The position numbers and the translations under genes were made by a program. Below the pieces are notes generated by a model. The model searched no databases and was not told the DNA's origin. It saw nothing but the letters and a program-made list of their open reading frames with translations. 64,000 bases of DNA from Mangifera indica (taxonomy: Eukaryota; Streptophyta; Magnoliopsida; Sapindales; Anacardiaceae), in NCBI RefSeq assembly GCF_011075055.1, contig NC_058150.1:4526001-4590000 (forward strand), read 5' to 3'. The first letter of the stretch is position 1. The number at the start of each line of letters is the position of its first letter. Shown here one piece after another: positions 21,358 to 34,910 of this stretch.

Positions 21358-24300
21358 TCTCTACCTTGAGGACAAACTGATTTTCAATAGGGGACACTAG
21401 TTTTCATCCCATAGGGTAAATTCTATAATAAAAATAGGTTGTTAAGTTATCAAAGAGAGAGGGGGGGGGGGTGCGGTGTGTTTAGAAGTTATTAGGGTTT
21501 TGTTTTGTGAGTAGCTTCAGAAGGCTAATTGTGGGGAGATCTCTTGTTGTAACCTTTCAAATCAATAATTTTTTTTTTTTTGTGTGTGTCTTAATTTCTG
21601 TTTTGGGTGAATAAAGGTCAGGGATCCTATCAGATTACAGTAACAGTAGATCTTAGCTTGGAGAAGGAGGAAGTTTTTGAAAACACCACCACGTTTTGGG
21701 AAACATCTTAGATTTTATTCACTCAATTTTCTACACTACAACAAGAGTAAAAACACTTTTTAGATGCAACAAGTTAGCAGGTTTATAGGGTTTCTTGAAG
21801 CTTTTATCATGTAATGTTAATCTTTTGGAAAAAAAAACTAGTCCATTCACATTACTTCGTGGAAGATAAACAATATTTTTGTAATCACAAAGGTATAGTT
21901 AATTTCAATTTAAACCATAAGTGAGAAAAATAATACTTCAACATATTAAATTTTACCTGCCACCATCGCGGCGCACATATGGAAAGTCAGAACCATTAAG
22001 CTTCGCGCAAGAACAAGTCCTGGAATTCTCACACCTTCCTTTGCAGTTGCATCCAGTGACATTAGCTGGGAGCTTTACATTTTTTGCAACTTGTAAAGTC
22101 TTGCAATAAGTAAAACCTGAAATTCTTCACTTGAGCACCAAAAAGGAACACTAAAGTACAACAATTTCAATATAAATCAAGCATGGCTTGAATTTTGCAA
22201 CAGATTAGGACAAATTAGGACTCCGGTCAATGAAAAATAATCGCTAATGCTAGTAAGTGCTCACACTTCAACTAAGAGAAACTTAAAATTTAACCCAAAA
22301 ATAAAAAAGAGAGACAATTTGACAGCTCAATCTGCTTCCATCAAAGATAGGAGCAACCTTTTTTGTTGTGTTCATAACAAATCAGGTTGTAGAGAGAGAA
22401 GAAAAACAACAGATGATAAATCAAATCAATTTCCGGTAAACATATAATGGTTTATATTGGACCATTTTGTAACTTGTTCTACAAGCAAAAAGTTTTTGGA
22501 AGAGAAGTTTTAACTTCATTCAATTAAATATTTCCTTTTTTATTAAATAAGCTTCTAAGGGGCTTATATAGTGCACCAAAGGCTTAGTCCAAGGAGATTA
22601 TCATTAAAAATATGTTTCAAATACATTAATCAGAAACAAATATGTTTTCTCACAATATTTTCTTCTTTGTGATTTTCATCAAAGATACTAATGTGATTAA
22701 ATTTAAATCACTAGCTCAATATGAAACATTTAATTAGCCTGTGAAAATTGAGATTTGTTACAGAGGCCAGCAAATAATACCAACTATTTCTTTCAATTAT
22801 ATGCATTGCTTTATGTTAAGTAATAAACACTGGTATTAAATTTCAAAAGTTTGATTACCTGTTGGTGCAATAGGAGGATCATCAACTAAATTTGTAGCTG
22901 GAATGGGAAAATTTTCTTGGCCACCTGTAATGTCCTCACAGACCAATCTTTGCCAACAAAAGATTAGAGCTTAATCACAATAATAAATTAAAAGCTGATA
23001 ATTTTATTTTAAATGCACATTGATTCTTTTAATACCCGCGTATTTCTGACATAGATTGGGGAACACGTCCATGGGCAAAATGAACCTGTCATAATGAGCA
23101 AACATATTTAAAGTTTATATAGAATTTTATTCATTACATTGCCATATAAGACAAGTCACTTTAATATAGTACGGAGAGTCATTTCATAACCAAAAACAAA
23201 AGTGCCTAAAGTGAATTCCAAGAAATTCTTCCAATCAAAAACAAAATGATCATAAAATCCAATTGGGAGTTATAGAACACCCTGAGGCAACAAACCTATT
23301 AGCAAAAGCTCTCAATGAAATAAAAAAACTAAGATATACGGTAGAAAGACAACTCAGAATACATGAAAATTGCTAAAACAAAATAACGGACAACCAATGG
23401 ACCTGGTTAGTTGTTAATATAGGCTGTCCTTCAAGCCGCCTCAGGCGATACTTAAAGACAGTAAAGCCAGAAATGCCTTTCTCAGCCCAATATTGTTCAA
23501 CCTGCAATACAGAAAACAAAATTAATGAATCAAATTATATTGTTCAAAGAAATTCAATGATTGCCTTTCAGTTTTGGCTAAAATACAAGAAAACTTTTGA
23601 CATATACTCTAAGCCTCCCCTGAAATCAGAAAACAACTTTCCCAAAAGTATGATAAGACTGTATCAAAGGCCTCTCTCCACATATTTCCAGACCAAAAGG
23701 GCTTGTCTACAATTAGGGGTGGATTTGAGCAAAGCCAACACTGAACATGGGCTGGCCTGAGTTCAGCTCATATCCTAAATGGCTAGTTCGAGCTCATTCG
23801 AACTCGCTAGAGATGTTATTAGAGGTTACCAATAGGATGAATAGTGTCACAAACAGGATAAACAATGTCATCAAAGAGGGACACGAGCCAAGCTACCAAA
23901 TTGAAACTCCAACTCAGATTCAACTTGAATCCAGTCGAACACTAATTTACGCAAAGCTGGCTCTGTTCGAGTCCACCCCTATCTACAATTAGGCCAAACC
24001 TTAGAGAAAGTGACTAATATATGTTTTCCTATAATCTCTCATATTACAAAGTATAAAAGTAACGACATAGAATTCAGGAGAGTGCTCCAGATATAACAGT
24101 CAATATTAACAAAAATCACATCAGCAGTGTTAATATGAACTCAAGAAAATCAACCAAAAAAACTGCCAGCATTGCTAATTGTACCTAGTGACAGTTTAGC
24201 ATGACAAACATGCAAATCCAAGCGACTCTAATCTAACCAGAAGAACACAATTTCAAATCCGTTCATCTTGATTCCCTCCTTAATTTCTTTAATATACAGA

Positions 24301-25587
24301 AAAAGATATCAGTCGGTTGATAGATCAAAGATATGTTTCAGTTATCACATTTATGAACACCATATAGAAGTGAAAAGATGAGATACAATTCTAGACCAAG
24401 TGTCCAAAAAGAATCAAAAACACAATTTTTATAAGGAATACAATGAATTATAAAAAGGAAAAGGACCTGAACTCCTTCACAAGTGAGGGCTAAATGGAAG
24501 CAAATAAGCAATCTGCATCTACAAACTCGATACTACTGAATAGTTGACAGAATGAATCTCTGAATTCCAAATTGAATCACATGTCCATTATTGAAAGAAA
24601 AGAAAATGCAATTTAATTATAGCAAGGATTACACCTTTCTTAGTATCTAAAAAAATTAATTGATTCAATTTTAATACATAATCCAATAAAACACAGATGT
24701 GTTATCAGATTAACAAATAAAATAAAGCAAACGAGTTTCTATTAAAAAATACCTTATACAAACCATCATATGTGTAAACTTTTCCGGTATAACTAGTAGA
24801 AGATTTAAGACCACGAATTACTCTGACAGGCACACTTTGATCCACACAGTTCTGCAATTAAATGCAAGTAACATTCAATTTAATCCAGAAGCCATGTTCA
24901 AAGCCTCCCATCAGTGCAAAAGAAGAAATGATATGAAGAATCAAACAATTATGCGACATCCAAACATTATTCATAATGGTGCAAAACCAAGGCATAATTA
25001 ACAGGCTGTTTGGGAACATTTTGCAAAACATAGACTATAACATTGCTTAAGTTATGACACTCAAATTGGAATACGAAAAATAGTCATACACTTTTCTTAC
25101 TGGAAAAAATAGTTTCACATCTACTAGCATTAATCTTACCAAAGTCCTTTTTGTTTTTTATTTAAAAGAAAAGTTTCTTTCCTGATTTAGAAGCATGAAG
25201 AAGTGCCAGTATTGAAAAATAAAAAACACACTGTTGAAGAAACAAAGTTCTGATTTGTCATGGTTGATTTGGCGAGAATGAAATAAAAGGTTTTTCAAAG
25301 ACACTGGGGAGGAAAAAACTGATGCCCTACCGGTCAAGATCAAGTTTTTGGAATCTCTTCAGGATTCTATGTCATAAGATATTGAGGACAACTCCTTCTA
25401 TATCCATCTTAAATTGGTTAGTGGTCATAAATTGGTTCTGATTTTTTAGAATCTGTTCATGCCATAGCGTTCTCATTTTGTGGGTTTCTTTTTGCACAGG
25501 TCCATGAGGACTTTGAAAAGCTTTAGCCCCTTTTAGATAGGTTACTTTATACTAGTCCATACTGATCAAAATATTTAAGTATTTCTG

Positions 25588-25622
<35 letters not shown>

Positions 25623-28600
25623 CTAAGTTTCCTATCCAAAACAAAAAAGGAAAAACAAAGTTCCAGCAAGTCAAAGTTTACAGAAGCCCAGATAGCCAAA
25701 TGCTAAGGTGAAAATTGAACATAGCCCATCTCATGTTTTCTCTCATAATCTGGTCACCTTCAACTTAATTGGATAAGGAAATTATGTATTCGAATGGGCC
25801 AATGCAAGAACCATGCGAATCTAACATTCTTTGGGGTTCTAGCAGTGGTAGATCCACTCAAACCTCACTAGAACATTATTGTTCTAGTACATCATTGTTC
25901 TAGCATTGCTGAAGCAATTGCATTATAATAAGAATATACAATATTATCCACTAAAAAAGAGGTAAGTAGTTCATAGAATACAAACCTTAAGTGCCAGGTT
26001 ACCACGTTCCAAGACTTGGTCCTGAACTTGATGTTTGTTACCTGTCAAGTCATGTCCTCCTTGACCAGTGTATATAACATCCTCTGCATTATCCAAGTCA
26101 TCTTCGTACATGCCAGACAAAACTATGGCTACAGCTAGAGGGAATTGATATTGTTTATACACCTGGAAATGTGAAAGTGTAGCATATTATAGATTTATTG
26201 TTTGTCACGTGGGTAGTTCATCCTATCATTCAGTTATAGATTTATTATATTAGGAACATTACCATTTGGTTGGGATAGAAAATGTGAAAGTGTAGCATCC
26301 CAAGTACCAAAAGAATTATAAAACAAAATAGCAAATCATTATTTAATCTAATATATTAACAAAAAGTGCATCTAAATTAAGAAGAATAGAGCAGAGAAAA
26401 TATAAATAAATGGGATAAACATATCAAAAGCAAATACCTTATTCTCATAGGACAAAGGATTTAACATAACATCATAACATGACTCCTCTATCCCAAATTG
26501 TTAGTTCTTTACTAAAAATCTCAGAATTTTGGACATGCAATTTGACCCATCCATAACGCAGCCAAAAAAAAAAAAAAAATCAAAATTTCACAATTAATCC
26601 TCCATTCACATAATTGAATACATTAACATATAATGCTTATAAAGTAAGGGCCTATCAACTTCAAGGCTAAAAAATTTTGCCAATTGACATTTCAAAGTGG
26701 TAAAATAATAAACTTGGAAAGGGAAGTAAAAAGAAATTCCATAGACAAGAACCAACTGATTCATCAGAATGCCAATTGACAAAATAAATACGTCAACTTA
26801 GATAAGAATATTTCTATAGAGAGGAGGTTTGTACCATACTTAAATTATAAATGTCAACTCCAATAGTAAATTGGCAAATGTAACAAGTAGAATAGGCAGC
26901 ACAAATTCATGCAAAGTTTCAAAATCCAAGTAAAATTGCTTACAAAAAATGTGCAGTAGAAAGAATGCAAAACATTATAAAAGAACACACATACAACACA
27001 ACCCCACAAAGTGCTACAGTATTAAATTTGTTTTACCCTTCCATAGGACATCCCCATAAAATCAATTCCATTCAGCCAATGGCTGTGAAAACCAACTGCA
27101 ACCATTTCAGACCGTGAATAAAACTGATGCCCAACATTAATACCTGCCATCACATGGAACACCAACATTCTTATAAAAAGTTTACAACTAAAACAAGTTA
27201 CAAACCAAAAATGAGATCACCAAGCTCACATACAAGTTAATATAATATATAACATAATCAGTCATACCCAATGAAAGTAAATAAACCATTAAACTGGAAA
27301 AAAGTTCCAAGCACAAACAACCAACCAGGAATGTCACCAATTCGTTTCTCAGGGTACAGAATCTCATTTTCCTCCATCATCTGCCAAAAATTGTAACTTC
27401 TTAAGGATGGGAAGCACATGAAAGATATTACAAATTTGTACAATCAAGTAATCACTCAAATTTAAAAGCTTAATCGAAGGGCAAGTTCATAAAAGTATTC
27501 CTTAGGTTACTAGTACGATGCAAAATTCTGGCATGGTCATTGGGCCATGGAAGAAATAATACACGCGATATTCAGCAAAGGAGATGGCCTAAGAATTGAC
27601 TGGCTCCTAATAAGTGCTTCAGAATTCAACTTTGGCTAAGTTTTATGGAGGCATATTTGTTCACCATCTCTGTATCTTTCTTATTATTGCTATATTTAAA
27701 TCAGTCTTTTAAATTTAAAAAAATAAAAGAGAGAGAAAAGAAAAACTCATATCTCTCCTGCAAAGTAGCTCCAAACACAAACATATAGATGAAGAAAAAA
27801 ATTTTAAAAATATGAAAAATAGAAGAGCTCACATAAACAACCTTATAGTCTAAATACCATTTTTAGTTACGATTTACCCAGTAAGTTTAAGTTGACAGGT
27901 TAGTATTTAAACTCTAATAAGTCCCTTCTTATGTAACTTGAATCCAAAAATTGAAAGATGAAAATAAAAATCCTATACATATACAAACCCATATATTATG
28001 AGAAATGGGGTATTTAAACATAGTATTCTTCTTAAAAAACCTCTAATGCCATCTCAAATTAGCACTCGACCAAATTTTAAAATTGTTAGATATAGGCATA
28101 ACAATAATATTTGAGCTCTAAACATCCTCTCAAGTGAAGCCATGCCCGAAGCAAACACAAATGCAAGTACAAAAGTGCATATACATAGAGAGATTCAAAC
28201 ACAAAAATTTATACCAAATTCATCAAATGACAACTGACACAAAAGATCAAGCTTAAAGATGAATGTCCAGATATAGTATTTAAGCTTTAACACAATGTAT
28301 GGCTCTTCAAACGTTATGACTTGCTACCCCTATTAGAACACTTTTCCAAATTACAATGATAGGAACAATATAAGAAATGCAAACAACATCAAGAACAGAT
28401 ATGGTTCCTCAACCAATAGCCAGATCCTTAGCTATAGGGTTGTGGCTTAAATTATTAAAATAGCTAAAATTTCTTCAGTTACTCCAGCCCCTGCAAATCC
28501 TTTTTTCCATAGTTCTTGGATAGTTTTGGCATAGACAATAAAGCTAATGGTCAATGGATACCCTAAGCAATAAAGCAATGAAGCCATGAACAGGAAAATC

Positions 28601-30040
28601 TAATTTCAATCAGTCCAATAAAGAAGTGGGGCCACTACAATCCATGATAAACTAGCAATCAAGAACAGTGAATAGAATTGTAACAAGCAAGTAAGCAGAG
28701 AAACCACTACCAGGGAGTTGCAGAGTAAGATTTTAAAGGGTCATTAAAACACAAATCTTGAATTACCTTGGATACTGCCTTTAGATCAGGTCGTTTGGCC
28801 TTGTTTTTAGTACTTTCTTCAGGTACGTTGCCTTTCTGCAGGATTCTCTCGTTACTATAGAATATTGAAAACTTAAAGACTCAGAATCACAAATTTATAC
28901 CTAAATTTCTATATTTTTGCAAATGAACTTTCAAAAAAGACACATGCAAAGCCAATCCACAGTTAAAAAATACCTCCATATAAAATTGTAATATGTCAGT
29001 GGTCTTTATAATGCACCATTCAGTATTCACCAATCAAATGATATAGCATTTGTGGAAAATAACATTTGAATGAATTCATACTATAATCTGGGGACAAAAA
29101 TATGCAATGTCAGAGAAAAAACACACGGACGTAGGTAATGTCCTCAAGAATATAACCCAACATATAAAGATTTCTACAACACAATGATTTCCTACCAATT
29201 AAAAAACGTACACCATGATTGCTGAGGTTAAGATGCTACTTAGACATCTTTTCCAGCTACAAAACCGTTTTCTATTCCAGGACATCGCAAATGTTTCTGT
29301 TATAATAAAAGAAACCTAGACAAAGAATCACAAAATACTTGAACAAAAACACAGGAGGATCAAGGGGATAATAGAAGGAGAAATTCGTAGATAACATCCT
29401 CACCCAAATTCCGAAGTGATGAGTAAAACACTTATACAAGTATGTTCATCCATTTCAAACCATGATAATTTTTCGGTCTCGGAAGTTTTAAGGAAAAATA
29501 ACTCAAACCAATATCAAAACAAACGGTTAAAGTTAAAGCTAACCTTGGATTTTAACTTTTTGGAAGCTTTCTTATCCACTTCTTCTTTTCTGCATCTTGC
29601 CTCCTCCACCTACAGGCATAAGGAACTAGTGTTAAGAACCAAACTAAACCAAAATTATATATAGAGTTTGGTATGGTAAAACTAACCTGAACAAAATGAA
29701 GATAATGCTTGTTAAACAACCTCAAAGTCTCCTTCACCTTAGCATGGTCACTTTTCTCAGCCAAGTTCACAGCATTACCATTTACAGACTCACTTTCACT
29801 CTTCGTTGTTTGAACTGGGACCTTCCTCTCGTCCTCCAAATTTACGGAATCTTCTTCTTTCCTCTCTTTTCTTCTGGAAACATTGTGTTGCTTCTTTTTA
29901 GCATCACTTCCCCTTTCTGCATCATCAGGAAGCTCTACTCTCCGTTTCCCCAATCGCAACTTCTCCTCTCTCTGTTTCTCCTGAATCCTCGCGCTCACTC
30001 TCCGCTCTGCTTGGCCGCTCTGCAAAGATTGAACCACCAT
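18914..30040 (-). CDS. SUVH4: Histone H3K9 methyltransferase SUVH4 / KRYPTONITE
   Basis: Fifteen exons on the minus strand: 29687-30040, 29544-29609, 28767-28835, 27326-27380, 27037-27143, 25986-26162, 24753-24851, 23403-23501, 23036-23085, 22859-22947, 21957-22116, 20366-20471, 20071-20259, 19239-19475 and 18914-19027, giving 656 residues in one frame. Order: basic N-terminus (1-165), SRA/YDG domain that binds methylated DNA (about 174-335, with RIGDIPGINVGHQFYSRSEM and GGHDLTGNKHQV), cysteine-rich pre-SET (CNCKGRCENSRTCSC; CGPNCGCGPDC), SET with GWAVRSWDFIPSGAPICEYT, ARFINHSCEPNLFVQ and ELTYDYAY, and post-SET CYCGAVDCRSRLF. The enzyme writes H3K9 methylation that recruits CMT3 for non-CG DNA methylation and transposon silencing. 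All zinc and catalytic motifs appear intact. MSEIRGLVCEDITGGQENFP marks the SUVH4 branch (At5g13960). Confidence 0.95.
21299..21353. repeat. (AT)n microsatellite in a KYP intron
   Basis: About 27 uninterrupted AT units. The same intron also has a G10 run near 21461-21470 and a GA-rich plus strand at 21110-21290. Likely to vary in length and to be hard to assemble. Confidence 0.95.
23714..23981. mobile_element. hAT-type MITE, 268 bp, in a KYP intron
   Basis: Ends TAGGGGTGGATTTGAG and, inverted, GTTCGAGTCCACCCCTA form short terminal inverted repeats (TAGGGGTGGA perfect). Both sides carry the 8-bp direct repeat TCTACAAT (23706-23713 and 23982-23989). An 8-bp target duplication with TAGGGGTG-type ends is diagnostic of the hAT superfamily. 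No transposase frame, so non-autonomous. It lies between the exons at 23403-23501 and 24753-24851. Confidence 0.88.
25590..25618. repeat. (AT)n microsatellite in a KYP intron
   Basis: Pure AT dinucleotide run of about 14 units between CTGCAC and GTATCT. Confidence 0.9.
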
Positions 30041-30458
30041 TTTCGCTTCAAAACTTGAATTAATTAAGCTAGGGTTTGAGCGAAGAGCGTGAAAGGTGAA
30101 AGGGACAAGGAGAACAGGAGATTTGAGGTGACCACAGTGACAAAAGACTGTTTATATTATTCTTATTTAATTTAGAGAAGGGGACAATGAGGGCGTGTGG
30201 ACTCCAAACGCCAGCGCGTTTCTCTAGTTTTTTGTGTGATGTTGGAATTTGCCAGCTCTGGCATTTTGGTCTCGCTGAAATCAAAGATAAATGGCTGTTC
30301 CTACTTATATTTGTGACTGTACAATTCTTGCCGCATTGGCAAAACTCCCATGTACTATAGTAAAAATCATGACTAACCTTTGTAGTGAAATTTAATAAAT
30401 TTGGATTTTGAAATTAAAAAAAGTAATGCTAAGTTGTATAGTAACTTTATTATTAAAG
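30041..30458. promoter_or_regulatory. KYP promoter / leader region
   Basis: Upstream of the leftward KYP ATG. The minus strand carries AAACCCTAG (30069-30077), a telo-box-like motif, about 30 bases before the ATG, so probably in the leader. No clear TATA box chosen. Confidence 0.4.
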
Positions 30459-31251
30459 TCAAAAGACTTACTTTTATTCAAGGTTTAGTATATTTTCAAA
30501 TTTTTATTCGTAAAATTTTAAAAACTCAAATATTTATGTATAAATAATTAAAGTTAATAAAATTCATTAGTTTTATAAATAAAATTATCATTTAACTATT
30601 AATACTAAAAAAACAAAACTTTATCTCATTTCTTTTCTTAAACCCTAAAAACTAATAATAATTTTTCTAATAATTAAATTTTGAAAATGTGCATTCCCCC
30701 TTTAGAGTTTTAATTTTTCAAGGACAATTTTTTGACAAATGGTCGGCTTCTCCGATGTTCTTTATTCGTCCTAACGATGTCTCTCTCTCTAGCATTTTGA
30801 AAGTCAACTCTATCAATATAATTTGTTTAGAATCGACAAAGACGATTTTCTCATCTTCATCGATTCATTTGGTTGAAGACAATTCACCTTCATCCTAATA
30901 AAGACTTATCTTCTCCGATGAAGATAAATCCAAAAGAAAGAAGAGAGAGAGTCGAAGGGTGTTAGTTGCTAGAGAGTGAGAGGTTTTAGTAGAAAATTGA
31001 AACCCTATAAGAAAAATACAGTTTTTCAAAATTTAATCATATAATAAAATTGTTAATTTTTTAAACCAAAGGAAAAAATGATAAAAAATTTTATATTGTA
31101 TAATATCACTGATTAAATAATAATTTTATCCTTCGAATTAATGAATTTTGTTAACTTTAATAGTTTATGGGTGACCATTCAAATTTTTTAAAATTTGCGA
31201 GTAAAAATTTAGAAATAAACTAAACCTTACAGGGGAATAAGTCTTTTGCCC
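30459..31251. mobile_element. Non-autonomous TIR element, TTGGCC family copy D
   Basis: Left end TCAAAAGACTTACTTTTATT with CAAGGTTTAG; right end AACTAAACCTTACAGGGGAA then TAAGTCTTTTGCCC, its diverged inverse. The centre (30690-30960) includes CTTCTCCGATGTTCTTTATT and GAAGACAATTCACCTTCATC, matching the centre of the 40.8-kb copy. No intact frame. Confidence 0.6.
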
Positions 31252-32483
31252 TATTATTAATATACAAATTAGCATATAGCATCACAATGAAAAGTTCCTC
31301 TTAGCAAAATATACTGGATAATAAAATTGTCTCTTATTATAAGGGGTTAACACACTCAATGTATTTCCTCATAAATCTAGACTAAATGAATATAATTATA
31401 TACTTACATTATTATCACTTAATTCCCCATTTTAAATTAAAAAAAAACCATAATCTTAACTTTGACCAATTCCTAAAGTCACTTCAAATTTAACCACGAA
31501 TGTGAAAATGTTGAAGAATTAGAATAACAGTTTAAAATCACACTAATTGTATCATATTATACTACCGCAGCAGTCACGAGGGAAGGTGTTAAATAGGTCA
31601 AGCCGGGCCAAGCCGAGTCGAAGCATGGGGGTCCAACCCATTACAGATGCAAGTTGAATCTTAAGCTTAAACAAAAGGCCTTTTAGGCTTACCCATAACT
31701 GTTTTTGTAATTATTAAAAACTTAATTAAATAATAATTATAATATAAAAAATTATTTTTTATTAAAATTAATGGACAAACCATTTCCGTTAAGTTGACCC
31801 AAACTGTTATTATCGGGCTCGATCCAACCCTATAAATAGGGTCAATTGTGAGTCTCATACTTCTCATGGGCTAGCCTGCTAATAAGATCCGTTACTGTAA
31901 GAACCATAGGCCCGGCCTAGTTTGTTACCACCTTCACAAGTGTCAATATTAACTTTCCCTATGATGAATAGATTAACGACCTCCTTGTGTCAGTCACAAG
32001 TTGTGTTATGCTTAACAACCTCCACATGTCCTTCACAAATCCTGTTATGCAACACCGTTTGTTTGTTGAGATCAATACAACTCACATCAATACCTTCGAC
32101 AAGCAAGTCCTTAACTCCCTTCGCATTAACTCTACTCACCATGAACATCAATTGATATATTATCAACAAAAACCAAGGAAGGGATTATATTTTGCATTGG
32201 CGAAAAAGAAATAATTTGAATATAAATTTAAGCTTATTGTTACATTGTTATTCCACTTCAAACTCTGTAAAACATTGGAGCTACAAAAATCATAATTCAT
32301 TGTCGATCAATTTCGGCAATAGGATGAAATTCACAATTCTCAAACGCGGTTATCTGTTACAGTTAATCGTGAATTTCAACATGCAGGAAATAAATGTATC
32401 TCAACCAAGGGGAATTCTAAACTCAGGAGCCTCCTGCTGCTATGTGAACATGATGAGTCTTAACAGGGTTCTTCTTAATGCCG
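31252..32483. other. Intergenic, with GC-rich degenerate repeat near 31590-31920
   Basis: Contains AAGCCGGGCCAAGCCGAGTC and, 300 bases on, AACCATAGGCCCGGCCTAG, typical of a degenerate plant repeat. 31900-32400 has weak open frames with no recognised family. Confidence 0.4.
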
Positions 32484-34910
32484 TTAGTGACATTCTCCTG
32501 GCACCATGTGATCATGATGCATCTGGCTCTCATCTCTTTCCGCCATCATAGACAACGCTGGGTGTATCTCTGGGCAAGGGAATAACAGCTTCAGTCTAAA
32601 AGCATCAACACCATTCAAATAATAGCGGAACAACCGTTTTGCCCTAATGAACCCAAGACGTCCATACAGTGCAAGTGCTCCTTTATTCGTGACTTCAGCT
32701 TCCAACGTTACCTAAGGAAAGAATGTTGTTTGAGATCATGAGCTAACATTCTGTCTCATTTCTTTGACTACCCATCTTGTATAAAACACTTAGCAACAAA
32801 GATAAATTGAGAAAGAAAAACAAGGGGCAATGACTACATATCTAACAGTACAAAGCCAAAACGAAAATGTTGCTACCCTACATTCTTCAAATCTAGTCTT
32901 CACAATACTCTTTTCAAAGGACTTATGAAGTAATCAGAAAATTGCAGTAAACTTATCATCCAGCTGTCCTTTAGAGATAATAATCCAGAAGCCTAGGTAA
33001 GTTCTAAAAGAAGATGGGATCTAAATTAAGGTCATTGTTCAGGTCAGGAGAAAGCATTAAACCTTACGTACATGTGATATGACTACAGATATAGAATTCT
33101 TGGATCAATGAGCAATTAAAGCATTAAACCTTACGTACATGTGATATGACTACAGATATAGAATTCTTGGATCAATGAGCAATTAAGTGGAAATTTGGTG
33201 TTACCAAAATGTAGGATCAGAGAGAAGCCCATATCTGTTCTGGTTTATCTTGGGTACCTCCACTACTACTAGACTAAAAAACACACAATCTCTATTGTCA
33301 AAATTGGTAAAAAAACCTCTCTTGAACTGTTGAAATTAGTCAACTCCCTTTGAAATTTGTTAGAATTCTCCTTTGCTTCAGTATGCCTTGTACTTGGGCA
33401 GTACCACAGGATAAGTCAATGAAATTTAATCTTGTATTTTATGACAAACATAGTTTTCTATAAAATTCTTCCCCTATATCTTTTCAAAGTTAAAATTCCG
33501 AATACAACTAAACCTCAGAATTCCCAGCTAAATATCCCTGTAAACCTCCATTAAAATCGAGAACTGCCTTACAGATATTTAGCCAGCTAACCATAAATCA
33601 CCAAATGGGAGATCATGACTATTGATGATTAATGGAACACTAGCTGTTGCACAAACTGAGCAGTAAAGGGTCACTAACATAGATGAGTTACCGGAATAGA
33701 TATAACTAGGGATAACAGGTAACTCCAAGTCTCCAAGTTTCATTTCTAACAGAATGCAGGAATATTGGTTACCAATAAATTCAAGGAAACAGCAATACAG
33801 TCACACAGCCAGGCTATGTTTAAAAAATCATAATGAAAAACACAAAAGCTATAATATACAAGACATGTCCCAGTAGCTTGGACTTCTCTTGAAATTTTAT
33901 GCTTTTCCTATCTGCTCATTATTGATAAAAGACTAAGAGAACAAATGTTATAAAAAACTTAAAAATTTTCACTTTCTTAAAAATGCCAGAAAGAAAGATT
34001 GTCTTCATTTCTCATATTCACTAGATGTCAAATTACCCTAAAATCTTGGGTAAAAGTAAGTCTTAGAATGGCATTCATTCAACCTAAGATATAAGGGCAG
34101 TGACAAAACAAGAAAAAAGAAAAACCACATAGCATTTCTCTTTTTTCCTTGTTTTACCAATATGCAATTGACATGAGGCATGGTACAATTACAAGCACAA
34201 TATTAAAAAGCTCACATACCTCTTCACAGCCAGATTCCATCATCACCTTAATCGATCTAGTGACGAGTTCAGTAGCTACAATTCAAGAAATAAAACAAAT
34301 TTCAACACCAATCATTATAAACTTCAAACTCATGTAATGTAACGCATAAACATTACACACCCAGTTAATATCCTTAAATTTCAATCTTTCTAAAATCTAA
34401 CAAGGGAAAGACCAAAAACACGAAAGAAAAGTAAATTAACAAACACTTTATACTCATTAATGACAAACTCAAAATACAAAAGAGAAAGAAAGAAGAAAAA
34501 AATATATACCAATGCCTCTTCCACGGTAAGGTTTAATAACAACCAGCATTGCAATGTAACCTCTATAAGTAGTTCGATGTTCTCCCATCTTACACACAAC
34601 TGTGCCCACACATTTGCCTTTGTGAAACGCCTATAAGAGACACAGGAAAGAAACCGATTAAACCATTGCTTAGAAATAGAGTAGAATTGAAAGATAAATC
34701 AAATAAGAAATAGGGTACCAAGAAAGAAAGATGGGGCCAGAGATAGACGAAGTAGCGGTAAGTGAAGATGGAGTAGGGTTCACTGAGTTCTTGATCAACG
34801 AGGTTCATGATCAACGGCAGGTGATGCTCTCCGCCGTAGCTTACATACTCTATCTCCGATGGGTGGAACTCGACCTTGTTCACTGATTCCAGTCGTTCTT
34901 GGGGTTCCAT
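32484..34910 (-). CDS. NAA30: N-alpha-acetyltransferase NAA30 (NatC catalytic subunit, MAK3)
   Basis: Four exons on the minus strand: 34719-34910, 34510-34630, 34220-34275 and 32484-32711; 198 residues in one frame. A GNAT fold fills most of the protein: [40 protein letters not shown] (the acetyl-CoA-binding RGRGIA motif), [20 protein letters not shown] and [20 protein letters not shown]. These are the signature strings of MAK3/NAA30, which acetylates the N-terminus of proteins beginning Met plus a hydrophobic residue, with NAA35 and NAA38 as partners; in Arabidopsis it affects photosynthesis proteins. The C-terminal tail ([20 protein letters not shown]) is His- and Met-rich and lies outside the catalytic fold. 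Intron 3 is about 1.5 kb and holds a recent 67-bp duplication. Every junction restores the frame. Confidence 0.94.
33051..33184. repeat. Perfect 67-bp tandem duplication in NAA30 intron 3
   Basis: AAAGCATTAAACCTTACGTA...GAGCAATT is present twice back to back (33051-33117 and 33118-33184). I see no mismatch between copies, which implies a recent event or an assembly duplication. Confidence 0.95.

Noticed and set aside
21068..21397. Open frames in GA-rich and (AT)n sequence
   Set aside because: They lie in a KYP intron, and their Lys/Arg or Ile/Tyr runs come from low-complexity DNA.
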